From Dasypus novemcinctus (taxonomy: Eukaryota; Chordata; Mammalia; Cingulata; Dasypodidae), in the NCBI RefSeq assembly GCF_030445035.2, contig NC_080673.1, forward strand, positions 41,102,365 to 41,166,364: a stretch of 64,000 bases of DNA, written 5' to 3'. The notes under the pieces are model-generated. The model did not search any database, was not told the DNA's origin, and saw nothing but the letters and a program-made list of their open reading frames with translations. The translations under genes were made by a program, and so were the position numbers. Shown piece after piece: positions 23,345 to 34,850 of the stretch (its first letter is position 1; the number at the start of each line of letters is the position of its first letter).

Positions 23345-25035
23345 TGTCTTACATTTCACTGATTCATTCATCAAACACTTATTGAGTTCCTTTGTGTTCT
23401 AGGCATAGTTTTTGGCGTTCAGGCTACAAAGATGCATAAGACCCGTTTCCAGTCCTTAGGGGTTCACAGAGAGTGGGGACATAGATAGCTATGTCGAATA
23501 CAATGCAATAGGTGCATGTGGGGATGGGTAGCACAGGACATTACAGGAGCACAGAGAAGATGGTTGAAGAGGAGGATTGAAGAGAAGAGTCGTTGTCTGG
23601 TCTTAAAAGAGGAGTAAGGGTTAGCCAACTGAAGAGATGAGTGGGCAGAGGAGGAGGAAGTCAGGTCATTCCTGGCAGAGAGGAAAACAAGAGACAGCAC
23701 TGGAGATTTGATTTGGTGCTGCTGGAGCGGAAAGCTCAAGGCTGCAGAGAAGACAGGCAGTGCTGTCACACAGGGCTCAGGAGACTCGAGCAGGGAGTTG
23801 GCAAGTCCAGCTTTGCCTTTCCGAGAGGTCCTTCTGATCACTGGGTAGAAAATGACAAGGTCTGCAAAGAGACCGCCATCTCTTGTATTTGGCCAGGCAA
23901 GAGGGATGTAGAGGGTAGTAGAGAGACAAGTGGATAAGTTTGAGAGATACTTGTTGGGGGAGAGAATTAGGAGGATTCGATGACTGATAGGATGAAGGTA
24001 GAGATGGGGAAAGAGTCATGTGTGGTTTGGGAAGCAGGTAGGCCAAGGTGTCATTCGGGAAGATAAGGAAGGTAGGGGAAGAAAGGTTAAGGGGGATGTG
24101 ATGATTGGAAACTCTGGATTAGTGGTGCCTCTGGGAGAAGCTAGGGCTTAAGACCTCCGGTAGCAAGAGGGATCTGGGAGTTATTTGCCTATCCCATGAG
24201 ACAGCATGAGCTTCCCCAGGAAGCACGCGCGGCAGAGCAAGAGGAACAGTGAGTCAGAAAAGAATCCTGGGCACACCTCATGCACGTTACTGGCAGAGGA
24301 AGAGGAGCCCATGAGAGACACACAAAGGACGTTTCAGAGCAATCATGAATAATGGGAATGCAGTATATGGAAGTTAAGACATCAGGAAGCTTTGACCAAG
24401 GGTAGTCCATATTTTCAAATGCCACAGAGAGTTTTAGTAAGAAAAGGACTAAAACCAGTCTTTTCAGTATGTCATTTGGGAGGCCGCTGGTCACCTCTGG
24501 GACAGTGGTTTTAGTCATACAGCAGGTAGGTGGAGGCAGAAGCCAGATTACAAAGAGCCAAAGACTGTATGGATGTGTGGACAGCAAGAAGCTTAGAAGA
24601 CAATGGGAGAAGAGAAGTTGGGCAGTAACTAAAGGGAGAAACATGAGTGAATTTAGATGGGGAGTGGGAAGAAGCTTTAAAAAACTGAAACGAAGGGTAA
24701 CTACCAAAAAGTTGTCTATAGGCTTTAAGAGTTGGGGTCATAGAAAGAAGGCATGCCTGGGAGACTGAAGGAGGATGAGTAATGAGGAGGTGTTTGTAGC
24801 AATGGGTGGGAAGCTGAGGGAGATTGGCCTCATGGCCTTGCCATTGGAGATGAGTTTATCTGCTGAGCATCAGAGGGACTTAGGGTTGAGCAGAGCCTTG
24901 GGGAGAGTGTTAAAAGACCTGGCTAGGGGTGTGGGAGTGGAAGCTCTCTGAGGACAGGGGAGGGCAAGATGGGCAGCTCTGAGGGCACAGTGGAGGCGGG
25001 GGCTGTACAGGATGGCCACCTGCCCCAGGAGTGCT
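23345..25035 (-). mobile_element. L2 LINE, reverse, long copy
   Basis: About 1.7 kb of reverse L2 begins at its 3' end, catcaaacacttattgagttcc with gtgttctaggcatagttttt. It runs through gaggaggaagtcaggtcattc, a gtcatttgggaggccgctgg block and gaggcagaagccagattac, and then the more 5' consensus parts. Similarity becomes weaker beyond about 24800. Purine-rich composition is a property of L2 read in this direction and is not a separate feature. Confidence 0.65.
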
Positions 25036-25779
25036 CAGTCTCAAAGGCGTGGCGAAGGCAAAGGCAGTGAGGGGTTTTGTGCACCCAGGGTTGGGATTTT
25101 GTTTCGCGAATGCTGGTGAGACTTAATAAACCACAAGGTCCAGGCTGGAGAGGAAGAAAAGACAAGGCAGGAGAAGCCTGAGGAAGGACGAGAAGATGGA
25201 AAAGCCAGCAGAAGTGAGATGAGAGAGCTGGGAGGGATTTGGAAATTATTTCCTTTTGCCACGAAAGAGGATGAGCTTCAGCAGGGCTCCCTGAGTCCTT
25301 CAGCAGGACTGTCCTGATGAAGACATCAGGACAGGGATATACTGGTACTAGTTGCCATTTCATGAGTGTAAGATACAAAGTTAACAGCAAATCTTCATAC
25401 TAAGGCCTTACCTCTCTAGTTAAAGACTCCATGTTTTGTAAATTGCTTGCACAAAACGATTGAAGCTTGACTGAAAGGGAAACAGAAGATGCATCTCAGC
25501 TAATAGGACAATGTCCTTTTGTCTGGGTGGGTCCTGCAATGAGGTCCCTATTTTTTTTTTAAGAGAGAGAGCGAAAGCTGTTTAGAAAATAGAGAAGCTT
25601 TCTGATTTTTCTTATCTTTAGCAGAATCTGGTGTGGTATTTCAGCCCCCCCTCAAAACAGTACAGTGTCACAGATAGCTCTGTCTCTCTATCAATAACGA
25701 GCCCCGCTTTGCTGGGAGGGGCTGTGGACAAAGCGCAGCTAGCAAAGGGCCCTAAAGTCCTTTCCAGCTGCATTTTCCG
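25036..25779. other. Unique sequence leading into the CpG island
   Basis: Purine-rich to about 25330 (possibly more L2), then ordinary sequence with CpG density rising after 25690. No gene is recognised. Confidence 0.4.
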
Positions 25780-26330
25780 GGCTCACTGAGTGGCTGATCA
25801 ATGGCCAGGAACGTCCCCGTTGTTCAGCTGCAGGCATCCCGCGCTGGGAACTCCGAGACCTGAGTGCGGATGTCCAAAGAGAGCTGGGGACCCTTGTCAA
25901 ATCACCAAACAGGGTGCTGGCCGTGCAGCCCACCGCTGGCAGCCAAACATCAGCCGCCGCCGGTCGCACGACAGGCACTGCCCCGAGGGCTCGGCGCCAA
26001 TCTGTCCTCCAACCCGCCCCTCGCCGCGCTGCTGGCCCTCCCGCCATACTCGCCACGCAAGACCAGGCTCTGGATCCAGAGACCCTGGTGCCAGCACACA
26101 CAGCCCTTTGTTCGGAGGACGGCACGCGGGAGAGCAAGCAGCTTCCTTTGGTTCTTTCCCCCAGCCCCGGGGGCCCGCCTTGCTGAAAGCTAGTTGGCTG
26201 CAGCCGGGCCAAAGCAGGGCTTGCAGGGAGCTGGGCGGGAACCGCGGCCAAACTCACCGCCGCGTCGTCCAGGCAGGCCTGCGCGGGGCTGGCCCGGGGC
26301 CCTGAGCAGCCCCTGCTGCTTTAGTATTGA
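25780..26330 (-). promoter_or_regulatory. CpG island; possible promoter or first exon
   Basis: This is the only sharply CpG-dense stretch in the window: by hand count, 14 CpGs lie in the 120 bp at 25921-26040, against near absence in most of the window. On the minus strand the sequence GCGGCG|GTGAGT gives a strong splice donor, with the intron beginning at 26257 and running to lower coordinates. A minus-strand first exon would therefore lie above 26258. Open frames cross the island on both strands but match no protein family known to me, so any transcript may be non-coding. Seen: CpG density and the donor. Inferred: promoter and exon. Confidence 0.5.
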
Positions 26331-26756
26331 GAAAGTGGACCCGACAGAGAAGGAGCCTGTCAACGCCGAGGCTCTGGTGCAATCTTTTCAAAGGGCAAGG
26401 AGCCTCTTGCTTTGTGTGTGGAAAAAAACGGAGGAGCAGGATAGATACACCCGGAGGCGCAGGGCTGGTTGAGTGACTACCGTTTTCTGCTTCGGGACTG
26501 CTCCCTCTGCCCCGAAGTGATCGTCTCTCAGCTGAAGGACGCTCAGCCGTCCAAGCCGGGGCCCCGTCCTCTCTGCCTCCCATTGCACCACCGGAAAACT
26601 CTCATGCCCCATCAAAACGAGGCAGCCGGTGAAGATCAGTCCCCAGCTCACTCTTCCTGACCCCAGAACAACTCCTAGAGCGGGGCCTCCCAGCCCTCAA
26701 GTCACGCTGACAACGGGCTCCGTTTCTGCTCGGGAAGTCCAGCCACTGCCTGGGAA
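26331..26756. other. CpG-moderate shoulder of the island
   Basis: GC-rich sequence with fewer CpGs. It could contain the minus-strand exon body implied by the donor at 26257. No motif fixes a transcription start. Confidence 0.35.
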
Positions 26757-26838
26757 TCTCCTATCATTTTTATGTAACATTTATGTAATCTAAAGTGTCT
26801 TCAAAAATAGAAATTAAATTAAAAAACAAAAAAACCCA
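26757..26838 (+). mobile_element. L1 3' terminal fragment
   Basis: About 80 bp ending in an A-rich tail. It shares the segment tgtaacatttatgtaatctaaag with the L1 3' end at 3829-3851. It is very short, a strong 5' truncation, and I could not find a clear TSD. Confidence 0.65.
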
Positions 26839-27744
26839 GCAAGAGCTTTTTGATCCTAAATGTATGATTTCATTATTTGTTGGCTCCAGAAAGGATTCCT
26901 GCAGAAGGCTATGGAGAAGTTCCAGAAGTTTGCTGCCTGGCCAACATCCTGTTTGGTGATTTGCAATTTCCCAGTGGGTTAGAGGGTAAAAACGGAGCTC
27001 CCTGCGGTCCTCGTACTAAGTGCCTTTGGTCCCACTCCACCAGCCAGGGCCATAAAGCCGGAAGCAGTGACAAGAGGGCCATGCCAAGCCTGCTGGATGC
27101 AGGAGCTCTGCCGCTCCCGCTGCGCCCCACTGAAGGCCTGTGTCACCGCTACCTCCCCCATGAACTCTGCTGTGAAGAAGTCCTCAGCTTAAGGGGTACC
27201 CCCAAGTAGCAGAGAAGTCATGCTCCCCAGTGCTTGAGATCAGCACAGGGTGTGTTCGTTTTCTGTCACCCCAGCACCTAGTATAGCACACAGCAGAGCT
27301 TAACAGATTTTTAATGGATAGATAGATTTTTAGTTGGTTTCAGGGGACTGGGAAGAAAAGCTTCTTTGTATTTTGGCTCTATCGGCTTTATTTGGGGGCG
27401 AGACCAGAGCATACAGCTCTTGAAAGGCACCCAAGTCCAGGCAGTCTTATTTCACCACTGCTCGCAGCTGCTCGGCAGGGACCCCCAAGAAGGCGCCAGG
27501 GCGTTACCAGATGAGGGTCTGGACAAAGAGGGCCTCATGCCCACCCCAGCCCCGCCCCTGGAGCTGGCCCCGTTCCAGGAGAGTGCCGAGAGCTGGGGTG
27601 CGAGCCAGGGGAGTCTGGAGAGTGCACTCTGGTTGATTCGGTGCTCTAGTTGTTCTCCCTGACTTCTGAGACATGCATGTTTCTCTAGGGATCTAGCCCA
27701 TGCCTTCCCTACTGACCTTCCGTAGGACCTCCTCCTTGCTTCCC
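26839..27744. other. Unique GC-moderate sequence with a small L2 tail
   Basis: No gene is recognised. About 27240-27330 (tcaccccagcacctagtatagcac) is an L2 3' tail in plus orientation. The rest is unassigned. Confidence 0.4.
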
Positions 27745-27905
27745 ACCGTACATTCACTCAACAAGCATTGATGAGAAGTGTCCTGGGTGTCTGACCCGCT
27801 GCTCAGTTCTGGGGATGTAAAGGTGACTCAGGCCCGTCTCTGTGGTTTGGAGGAGCTTGCAGACCACAGGGTAGTGACACATGCACATGCTCAGCATTGG
27901 GCTTG
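27745..27905 (-). mobile_element. L2 LINE 3' fragment, reverse
   Basis: The segments cattcactcaacaagcattga, tgctcagttctggggatgt and tggaggagcttgcagacca are complements of the L2 3' end. Confidence 0.6.
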
Positions 27906-28074
27906 AAGCTCTGCTGACGCCTGAGCTCATTGTGGGGTTATGTCAGTGGGGGCAGCTCCCGATAAGGATGGGGAGTGAAGAATCCTCAGCCCTCATTTTC
28001 TTTTGGAGTTTGGCTTAATGGTACAATCATACTACCTTTCATTTACTTTGGCAGTTTACCAAAAAAAAAAAAAA

Positions 28075-28262
28075 GCCATTTTCTGATGTGTTATCTGCTT
28101 TACTCCTCACAGGAATTCTGTCAGGCCAAGGATTTGATCTTTATTTTATAAAGGAGGAAACTGAGGCACAAATTAAGTGATTTTTCACGGTCCAGGGTTA
28201 ATACAGGCTTTGAACCCAGGCTGTCTGAGGATAACCCAGTCACATCCTCCGCCACAAAGCTG
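28075..28262 (+). mobile_element. MIR SINE, 3' half
   Basis: The segments gctttactcctcacaggaat, tttataaaggaggaaactga and ggctttgaacccaggctgtctg are the MIR 3' half. Confidence 0.75.
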
Positions 28263-28719
28263 CCCCTCCAGAAGGTCAGCAGCCCCTCTTCCCCTCCAGA
28301 TGGCCGAACCTGGGGCTAAACCTTTTAAAGAGTGTGGGACAGGAGTCCCAAAGCCAGGGTTTCATTCCCCACTCTCTTTCTTTGGCCTCAGCTGCTTGTC
28401 TCTTTGCTTTCCAAACTATGAAACCAAAATAAAAATAGTGGAGAGAGTATTCTGTTGCTGCCTTAATGAACCCACCTGCTGGCTATTGCCTGAAATTCCT
28501 TTAAAGAGGCACAAATCCCTTCATTCTTCAGGTAAAAATAAAAAGCTCAAGATGCAAATGCCTGGAAGCCTTAACACTGAGTTATAAATAAGTTCCACTC
28601 AAGCCCAAATGATGATAGAATATTCCACCCTGCTTGTTCTGAGCTAGAAAGCAGAGCTAACAGTCACCAATATTATATAGCTTTTACAGTTCCAAAGCAG
28701 TTTTATCAAAATCTCTTCA
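28263..28719. other. Unrecognised sequence
   Basis: No gene or named repeat is seen. Confidence 0.4.
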
Positions 28720-28983
28720 ATTCAATTCAAATATATACATGGAAGCATCTACTAGGTGCCAGGCATGGTGTTGGGTGCTTGGGATACAGCAGAAACTAAA
28801 GTACACATAGTTTATGAAACTGGGAGCTGAGGAGTAAGGAATACAAAATTAAACAACACCGTGCTTCAGGAGGGCCATGGAGTGGAAAAGAGTGAGGAAG
28901 GGTCTTCCCAGGTGAACAGAACAATATATTCAAAGGCTCTGAGGCAAGTGTGTGGTGCGTGAGAGCCTGAAAGAATCCAGGAG
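28720..28983 (-). mobile_element. L2 LINE, reverse, 3' part (split by a SINE)
   Basis: The segments aagcatctactaggtgccagg, gttgggtgcttgggatacagc, gaagggtcttcccagg and caaaggctctgaggcaagtg are reverse L2. It resumes after the SINE at 29351. Confidence 0.75.
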
Positions 28984-29338
28984 GGGAAGCAGACATGGCT
29001 CAAGCACTTGGGCACCGACCTACCACATGGAAGGTCCCAGGTTTGTTTCCTGGTGCCTCCTAAAGAAGACAAGCAGACAGCAAGCTGGCACAACAGGATA
29101 ATGCAATGAGGAGATGCAATGAGGAAACACAATGAGAGACACAACAAGCAGGGAACAGAGGTGGCTCAAGTGAATGGCTGCATCCCTTTCACATGGGAGG
29201 TTCCGGTTTGGTTACCGGTACCTCCTTAAAAAAAAAAAAAACAAGCAGACACAGAGAGCACATGTTACTCCCCACTTTATTTCTCAAAGGGTGGAGAAAT
29301 AAAGAAGAAAATAAATCTTACAAAAAAAAGAAAAGAAA
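28984..29338 (+). mobile_element. DAS-type SINE, two-headed, inserted in an L2
   Basis: Two tRNA-like heads are visible, ggggaagcagacatggctcaa at 28983 and aacagaggtggctcaagtg at about 29156. Each is followed by a B-box-like segment and gcctcctaaagaagac or tacctccttaaa. Its tail ends in A-rich sequence with AAAAG repeats. A 12-bp TSD with one mismatch (agaatccaggag at 28972-28983, agaacccaggag at 29339-29350) brackets it. Confidence 0.9.
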
Positions 29339-29350
29339 AGAACCCAGGAG

Positions 29351-30330
29351 AAGAGAGGGGGAAGCACAGAGTGGAAGAATTGGAGCAGGCAAGGTGGGCA
29401 GGGGCTGGCTGTCCCGAGGGAGGCCTAGGAAACCTTGGCTAAAGACTTTATGACTTCCACCCAAGGGCAATGAGAAGATATTCAAGGACTATACAGGAGG
29501 GGGCATAACCATAGAGTTGGTATTTTTCTTTCTCTCTTTCTTTTGCTGCAGAGTAAGGAACGGATAGGAGGATTACAAGAATGATGCCATTGTAATCATC
29601 TGGGTCAGAATTGATGTGTTGGACTAAGATGGAACAGTGAAGGTGGGAAAAGAAACAATGCCAGAAATATAACAATATTTAAAATTGCTAAGATTCAGTG
29701 ATGGGATGGGGGGGGAGGGGGCTAAGGAAGAGGGAGAGGCAAGGGTGACTCCAAGTTCCCGACCCCAGTTGAGCGCTGGGTGGATGGTGGTGCCCGTGTT
29801 GGGAAGGGACCACCAGAGGAAGGCCAAGCTTTGAAAGGAAGATGAGGAACTCAGCTGGGACATGTTGGAGTCGAGTCATTCTCTCTATGTGAATCTGGCA
29901 TGTAGGATACAAGTCTGGGCTGGAGATGTGGATTGAGAGGGGCTGTCAAACAGATGGTGTCAAAGACAGTGGGTGGTGGAGTTGCCCCAGGAGAGTGCTC
30001 AGAAGTGAAAGAGAAGAGGGCCCATCACTGACCCTGGAGGGACTCATTGAACAGTCTAGTCAGGGAGTCAAAACACACTTAGAAAAGATCAGGAAGACAA
30101 GTTAAAGGACAAGAAAACTTCTAGAAGGAACGAGGGTCTGCGGATTAAATATCGATAAGAGATCAAGCAAGTTAAGGCTGAAAACTAGCCACCGAACATG
30201 GAGATCATTGGTGATGTTGACAACAAGAATTTCATAGAATAGATGAAGTCAGACTGGGGTGGATTGATGAGTGGGTGAGCAGGAGGGAAGGAAGGGGAAA
30301 GCTACTGGAAGGAGAGTAAAAGGCAGGATG
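29351..30330 (-). mobile_element. L2 LINE, reverse, 5'-ward part
   Basis: The L2 resumes in register: gcaggcaaggtgggcaggg, gactttatgacttccaccc, gggtgactccaagttcccga, gctgggtggatggtggtgcc, gtctgggctggagatgtgg and gatcattggtgatgttgac. With the left part this makes one reverse L2 of about 1.25 kb. A G-rich run lies at about 29706-29720. Confidence 0.75.
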
Positions 30331-30475
30331 TAAGGAGATTGCTAGAGGGAGATACCAGGGTCAGGGAGATTTTTATTTAATTGAATTTTGAGATGGGAGA
30401 AGTCGATCATGCTGAAAAGCCCTCAGAGAATATCCAGTAGCAAGGGAAGGGCTGGGTGCATGAAAAAGACATATT

Positions 30476-30620
30476 ATCTCCATTTTATAGATAATTAGGA
30501 GAGGATGAGAGAAGATCTGACCTTGGCCAGGTCACGTGTAGTAAGTAGCAGAAGATTTGAACCCAGTTCATCATGCGTTCAACACATGTTCTTCCCACAT
30601 GCAGCACACGCCTTCTCAGG
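30476..30620 (+). mobile_element. MIR SINE, 3' half
   Basis: The segments ctccattttatagataatta, ggccaggtcacgtgtagtaag and gatttgaacccagttcatc match MIR. Confidence 0.7.
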
Positions 30621-33151
30621 ATTGCTAAATCCTTTGACCTCTGCGATATCTGCACGAACACGGGAGATGGATAGCGTGACGCTTTTGCTTCTTTAGAAGC
30701 TGAGATTGCCCATTCTGGTGGGGTTCTTCCTGCTGTCTTACCTGACTGCATAAAACACAACATAGAGACAGTGAGATGAAAACCAGTCTTCCTCATATAC
30801 CAATGCTCTTTCTCTGTGCGTTCTTCATTTCCTGGCAGAAGAGTAGAGGGAGAAGACAGTGCCTGCCATTTGCCAATCACGGATGCTCTTATTTACTAGA
30901 TCCCGGCCGCAGAGCTGAGTGCCACTTCCCAGCATCCTGGGGCAAGCACTCGTGCAGCCTGTGGAACTTAAGAACCTGGAGGAGGAGAGGAGAAAAGGCA
31001 GTGCAGCTCCACGCGCCCCGTGCACCCATCAGCCTGGCTAAGGGCCGTGGGCTGCTATTGACACAGCCTCATCCTTCAAAAGGCAAATAAAAGTAAGCCA
31101 CCCTGAGAGAAACAATGCAGATAGAAAGTCCATTTCAGGACTCCTTATGACCTCTGCAGTTCATTTTTTCTAAGTCCTTTTATTGATTATTTTGTCTTTT
31201 AAAAAGAACAGAAGCCAGTCATTCGTGGTGGCTGAATTATGCCTGTTATGATTTCTTCTTTTTGTGGCAAACTTTTAGGCAATGGACCAAAAGAGCCTTT
31301 TCCAAGCTCTGCCCAGCCTGGAATAGGCTTGCCGAGGTGTTCTCCCCAAAATGCTGGACCTAGAGTTCTGCGTTCCAGGCTTGCCAGCATCTAAAAAAGC
31401 TTGGAACTTTGTGTTTAGAATAGCAAGCTCCCCCTTCAGAGGAAGAAAGGGTTTCTGGAGCAAGAGACGGGGCGCTCCGTCTCTCCTCCCCGCCTACCGC
31501 TTGCCTTCTCTTCCTCCTTCACACCTTTCCGTTAATGGTTAAAAAAAAAAAAAAGCCATAGTTAGAGATGTCTTCAAATAAAAGCACTTCTGAGAAGAAG
31601 AGAAAGAGGGTCTTGATCTCACAATAAAATAAAATGGTGTCTCGGGGCTGGTCCTCTAGAAAAGCAGAGGCTGGGGCAAGGATTAAAAGGTGAGTGGTGT
31701 GAGCCAAGGCGGTGAAGGTCAAAGAGGTGAGGAGAGCCAAGGTGCCCAGGATGCTCTTCCACCCTGGCCCACTGGCCAGAAGAGACGCAGCGCGGGCCTT
31801 AGTACCCACGTCTGCTTGACACTGTGGACTTCTCTGGAAGGGATGCAGGGACAAACACAGCTCGTCCCTCAGAACAGCACACAGAAAAGGAGAGGGCTTC
31901 ATCTGCCCGGGCCTCTCCCGTCCCCCATCTGACGCTGGTCCAGCTCCGTCCCTGAGGAGATGCTCCCCCATACTTCTGGATTGTATAAGGCAGCCCCTCT
32001 TCTCCGGAAACCAGCTCCCACAGCACCCATGGTGTTGCCTTCAAATCCCAAAGTGGAGGGTCACAGGGCATGGGTGGGGCAGTGAGAGGGAGAGACAGAG
32101 AGAGAGAGAGAAAGAAGGAAAAGGAGGAGGAGGAGGTGGTGAAGAGCATCTGAGAAGGAACACGAGGTATGTGTCACAGAGCGAGGGATGGTTTTATTTT
32201 CAGAGAATAGGTTTTGGTAGAGGAAAGGGCGGGGGAAAAAAAAAAAGAAGGCAAGCCTGAGGGGACGGGAGAACTGAGAGGTCTAAAGTGTGCCTAGAAG
32301 GAAAGGACTGAGGGGTAGGGCTGGCTCCTCAGAAACCTAAGGGCACCAAGCGGTGAGGGGAGTGGGGCGGGGAGCTCCCCGGGCAGTCAGGAGTCCCATT
32401 CTTGGGAGTTAAGTCCTAGGGGGGCACAGTACTTGTGGGTGTTTACGCACAGAAGAGAGTGCTGATTAACCCTCAGGCCTGGCTAGGAGGAGTGAGTGTG
32501 GCCTGCACCCTCACCTACCTGCTAAGGTCCCAGCACCCTAGAGCTAAAGAAAGAGGTACCTCCTGATGTACTGTCTCCAGCTAAGCCCCAGGATAGACTC
32601 TGTGGCCTTGAGCGAGGGGAAGGGAAGATTCCCGCAGCTCCCCCATTTCCCAGGGCAAGGGCAGGACCAGCCACGCACCCTCCTGCCACCTCCCCACCCC
32701 TCCCCAGCAGAGAGAGAACCAGGGTCCCTCTGAAGATGTGCCAGGGCCCACCCGGCCTCACCCGGCCAGCGCGCGACCCACAGCCCCGCCCTGCACTTCC
32801 TTTCCCAGGCCTCAAGCCTCAGAGGACTAACCCGCCAAGCACTCATTTTGGAGACAGAGTTTTCGGTGTCCCTCTGTGGGCCATGTGCTGGCCTCTGGGG
32901 AGTGGGTTCATGGCCTTTCCCCTGGCCGGGCATCTTGAAGGCTGCTGAGGGCACCGAAGAACTCCTGAAACGGGTGTCTGACCTGTGCGAAGTGAGGTGC
33001 CAGGAAGCCAGAGGGCTTGGGCAAGGCCCTGCTCTCCGTTTCAACTGGCCCAGGGCTCTGGGGCCCTCCCAAGGCTCAGCCCAGGTTGCAGTTCAGGGGC
33101 GTGATTCGTTTCCCATTCTGCAGTGTGCAAAGAGCGTTCCACCTCTGCTCT
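30621..33151. other. Unique sequence with low-complexity tracts
   Basis: About 2.5 kb. It holds a poly(A) run at 31541-31554 and a purine tract ((GA)n then (GGA)n) at about 32085-32142. GC content rises over 32350-33080, but CpG density stays below that of the island at 26 kb. Several open frames of 100-170 codons on both strands overlap each other here and match nothing known. Confidence 0.4.
32085..32142 (+). repeat. Purine-rich (GA)n/(GGA)n tract
   Basis: Interrupted GA dinucleotides pass into GGA triplets. Confidence 0.85.
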
Positions 33152-33166
33152 CTCTTTTGTCTTTTA

Positions 33167-33519
33167 CTTTTATTTTTTTAAGAGATTCACTTTATTTTTT
33201 TAATCCCCCCCTCCCGTTTGTCTGCTCTCTTGTGTCCATTCACTGTGTGTTCTTCTGTGTCCTCTTGCATTCTTGGCAGCACCACTTCTGGGCAGGCTGC
33301 GCTTTTCTCCCCCCAAAGCAGGGCCACTCAATGCGGGGCGCACTCCTTTCACGTGGGGCTCCCTTATGCGGGGGACACCCCTCCATGGCAGGGCATTCCT
33401 TGCGCACAGCAGAGCTGTATGTGGGCCAGCTCCACATGGGTCAGGAGGCCCTGGGTTCACACCCTGGACCCTCCATGTGGTAGATGGGAGGCTCTATCAG
33501 TTGAGCCACGGCCTCCTCC
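33167..33519 (-). mobile_element. DAS-type SINE, full length
   Basis: Reverse-strand copy with the complete tRNA-like head at the right edge, SINE body segments (gggcaggctgcgcttttctc, cgcactcctttcacgtggggc) and a T-rich left end. A perfect 15-bp TSD, ctcttttgtctttta, lies at 33152-33166 and 33520-33534. It interrupts MIR sequence. Confidence 0.95.
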
Positions 33520-33534
33520 CTCTTTTGTCTTTTA

Positions 33535-33660
33535 GTCACAATCCTGTGAAGTTCCTGGTGAGACTCAGAGCGGTCATTAAGAAGAGTTCCCAAGGTCACA
33601 CAGCTGATAAAAGACTTGGGCCCAGACCTTTTCATCCTGAAGTCTCCAAGTCTGTCTTAG
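33535..33660 (+). mobile_element. MIR SINE, 3' part
   Basis: The segments gtcacaatcctgtgaagtt, gtcattaagaagagttcccaagg, cacacagctgataaaagac and tgggcccagaccttttcatc are MIR. Its left portion probably lies on the far side of the SINE insertion. Confidence 0.65.
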
Positions 33661-34724
33661 GAACCTAAAGAGGAGCCTAAGGAGTGAGACTCAGCATTAA
33701 TTTGATTATTCTAATTTAGAGACGTGGTTCTAAACGTTTGCATAGCAACCGAGGGTTTTTTAGGCGCTGATCTTTACACAGCAGCTCCCCGGCGCTATCT
33801 CGGGCAACAGCCATGAAATCCTCCATACTGTGCGCTTTCCCTCCTCAGTTATCACCCCTCCCACCTGGACTATTTTGAGAAGAAAATCAACAAGCCTTTC
33901 CCAAGCCTCTTCTCTCTCTCTTCCTCTCCTTCTCCCTCCTTCCTTTCCTGTCCCTCCCCACTCGCTCTCCTTCCCACTAGTGAAGGGCCTCCGAAGGGGA
34001 CCCCCTCAGAATTTTAATAGCATCAATCAGCTTCACAGCTGGGGGCAGAGATAAGGGATCCTCCCCTGTAGAGCTTTTTCCCAGGGGTTGTGGGTGTAAC
34101 TCTCACTTCTTGAATTTGGGAAAGCTTCACACAAAGACAAACCCATACAATTATCAGTTCCCAGGGTGGAGAGCCGGGAAGAGAAACCTGCTCTGGCTCC
34201 CAGCCCAGCTGCTCCTCTCTTTGCCCACCTTCCTTCCAGCTGGGCCTCCTCTGTGCCTCCCAGGTTTCTCTCCCCCTCCCCATCTGGCTGAACTGAAGGC
34301 GAGGACCCTGGCCACCCGGCAACTCCCGGAAACTCCCGAAAACCAGGAAATCTCTGTTTGAGGACTGAACCACATCCAGACTCAAGAGGATGGTGGGACC
34401 CAGAGCAGGGAATGGGGCCTGCAGCTGCTTCCCAACATCCGCCTCGCCCTGAGGCCTCTGTGACCAAGCCAACAGATGTGCTGGTTGCCACCTCCCTAAA
34501 AACACTTCCGTCCTCTCTTGTCCCTCCTTTCTAGGCAGCTCTTCCTGGACTTTCTTCCTCCAATTTCCAGATTGCATGTGTCTTGAAGAAGACACTACCT
34601 TAGTCATGTCTTTTGGCCCAAAGTTTTGTCAGGGACTAAGAGGCCCCAAGGCATAACATAAGGAGGTGACCAGAATGAATTGTACTGAAATAGTAATTTT
34701 TGCTCCTGGCTGGGAATTATGTCA
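33661..34724. other. Unique sequence with a CT-rich tract
   Basis: Pyrimidine-rich at 33905-33970. A minus-strand open frame of 194 codons covers 34023-34607, but it has no recognisable domain, overlaps frames on the other strand, and is most likely chance. Confidence 0.35.
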
Positions 34725-34850
34725 TAGGGCCCATTACTTAACCCCTTTCTGCCTCGGCATCTCCTGCTGTAAGCTGTGTTATTGAAAAGACTCAATGGGA
34801 TCAATTCACATGAAAGCCACTGCCCATGGCAGGACTCTACAAAGGTGAGA
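34725..34850 (+). mobile_element. MIR SINE fragment
   Basis: The segments ccattacttaacccctttctgcc, ttattgaaaagactcaatggga and actgcccatggcaggactc resemble the MIR 3' half. Confidence 0.5.

Noticed and set aside
25790-26305. Arg/Pro-rich open frames of about 170 codons on both strands over the CpG island
   Set aside because: Overlapping frames on both strands are expected in GC-rich DNA because stop codons are AT-rich. There is no domain and no supported start.
32848-33483. Plus-strand open frame of 211 codons
   Set aside because: Its second half reads through a DAS SINE inserted at 33167-33519, so the frame is a by-product of the insertion.
34023-34607. Minus-strand open frame of 194 codons
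   Set aside because: It is low in recognisable motifs and overlaps other frames on both strands in GC-rich sequence. No family match is known to me.
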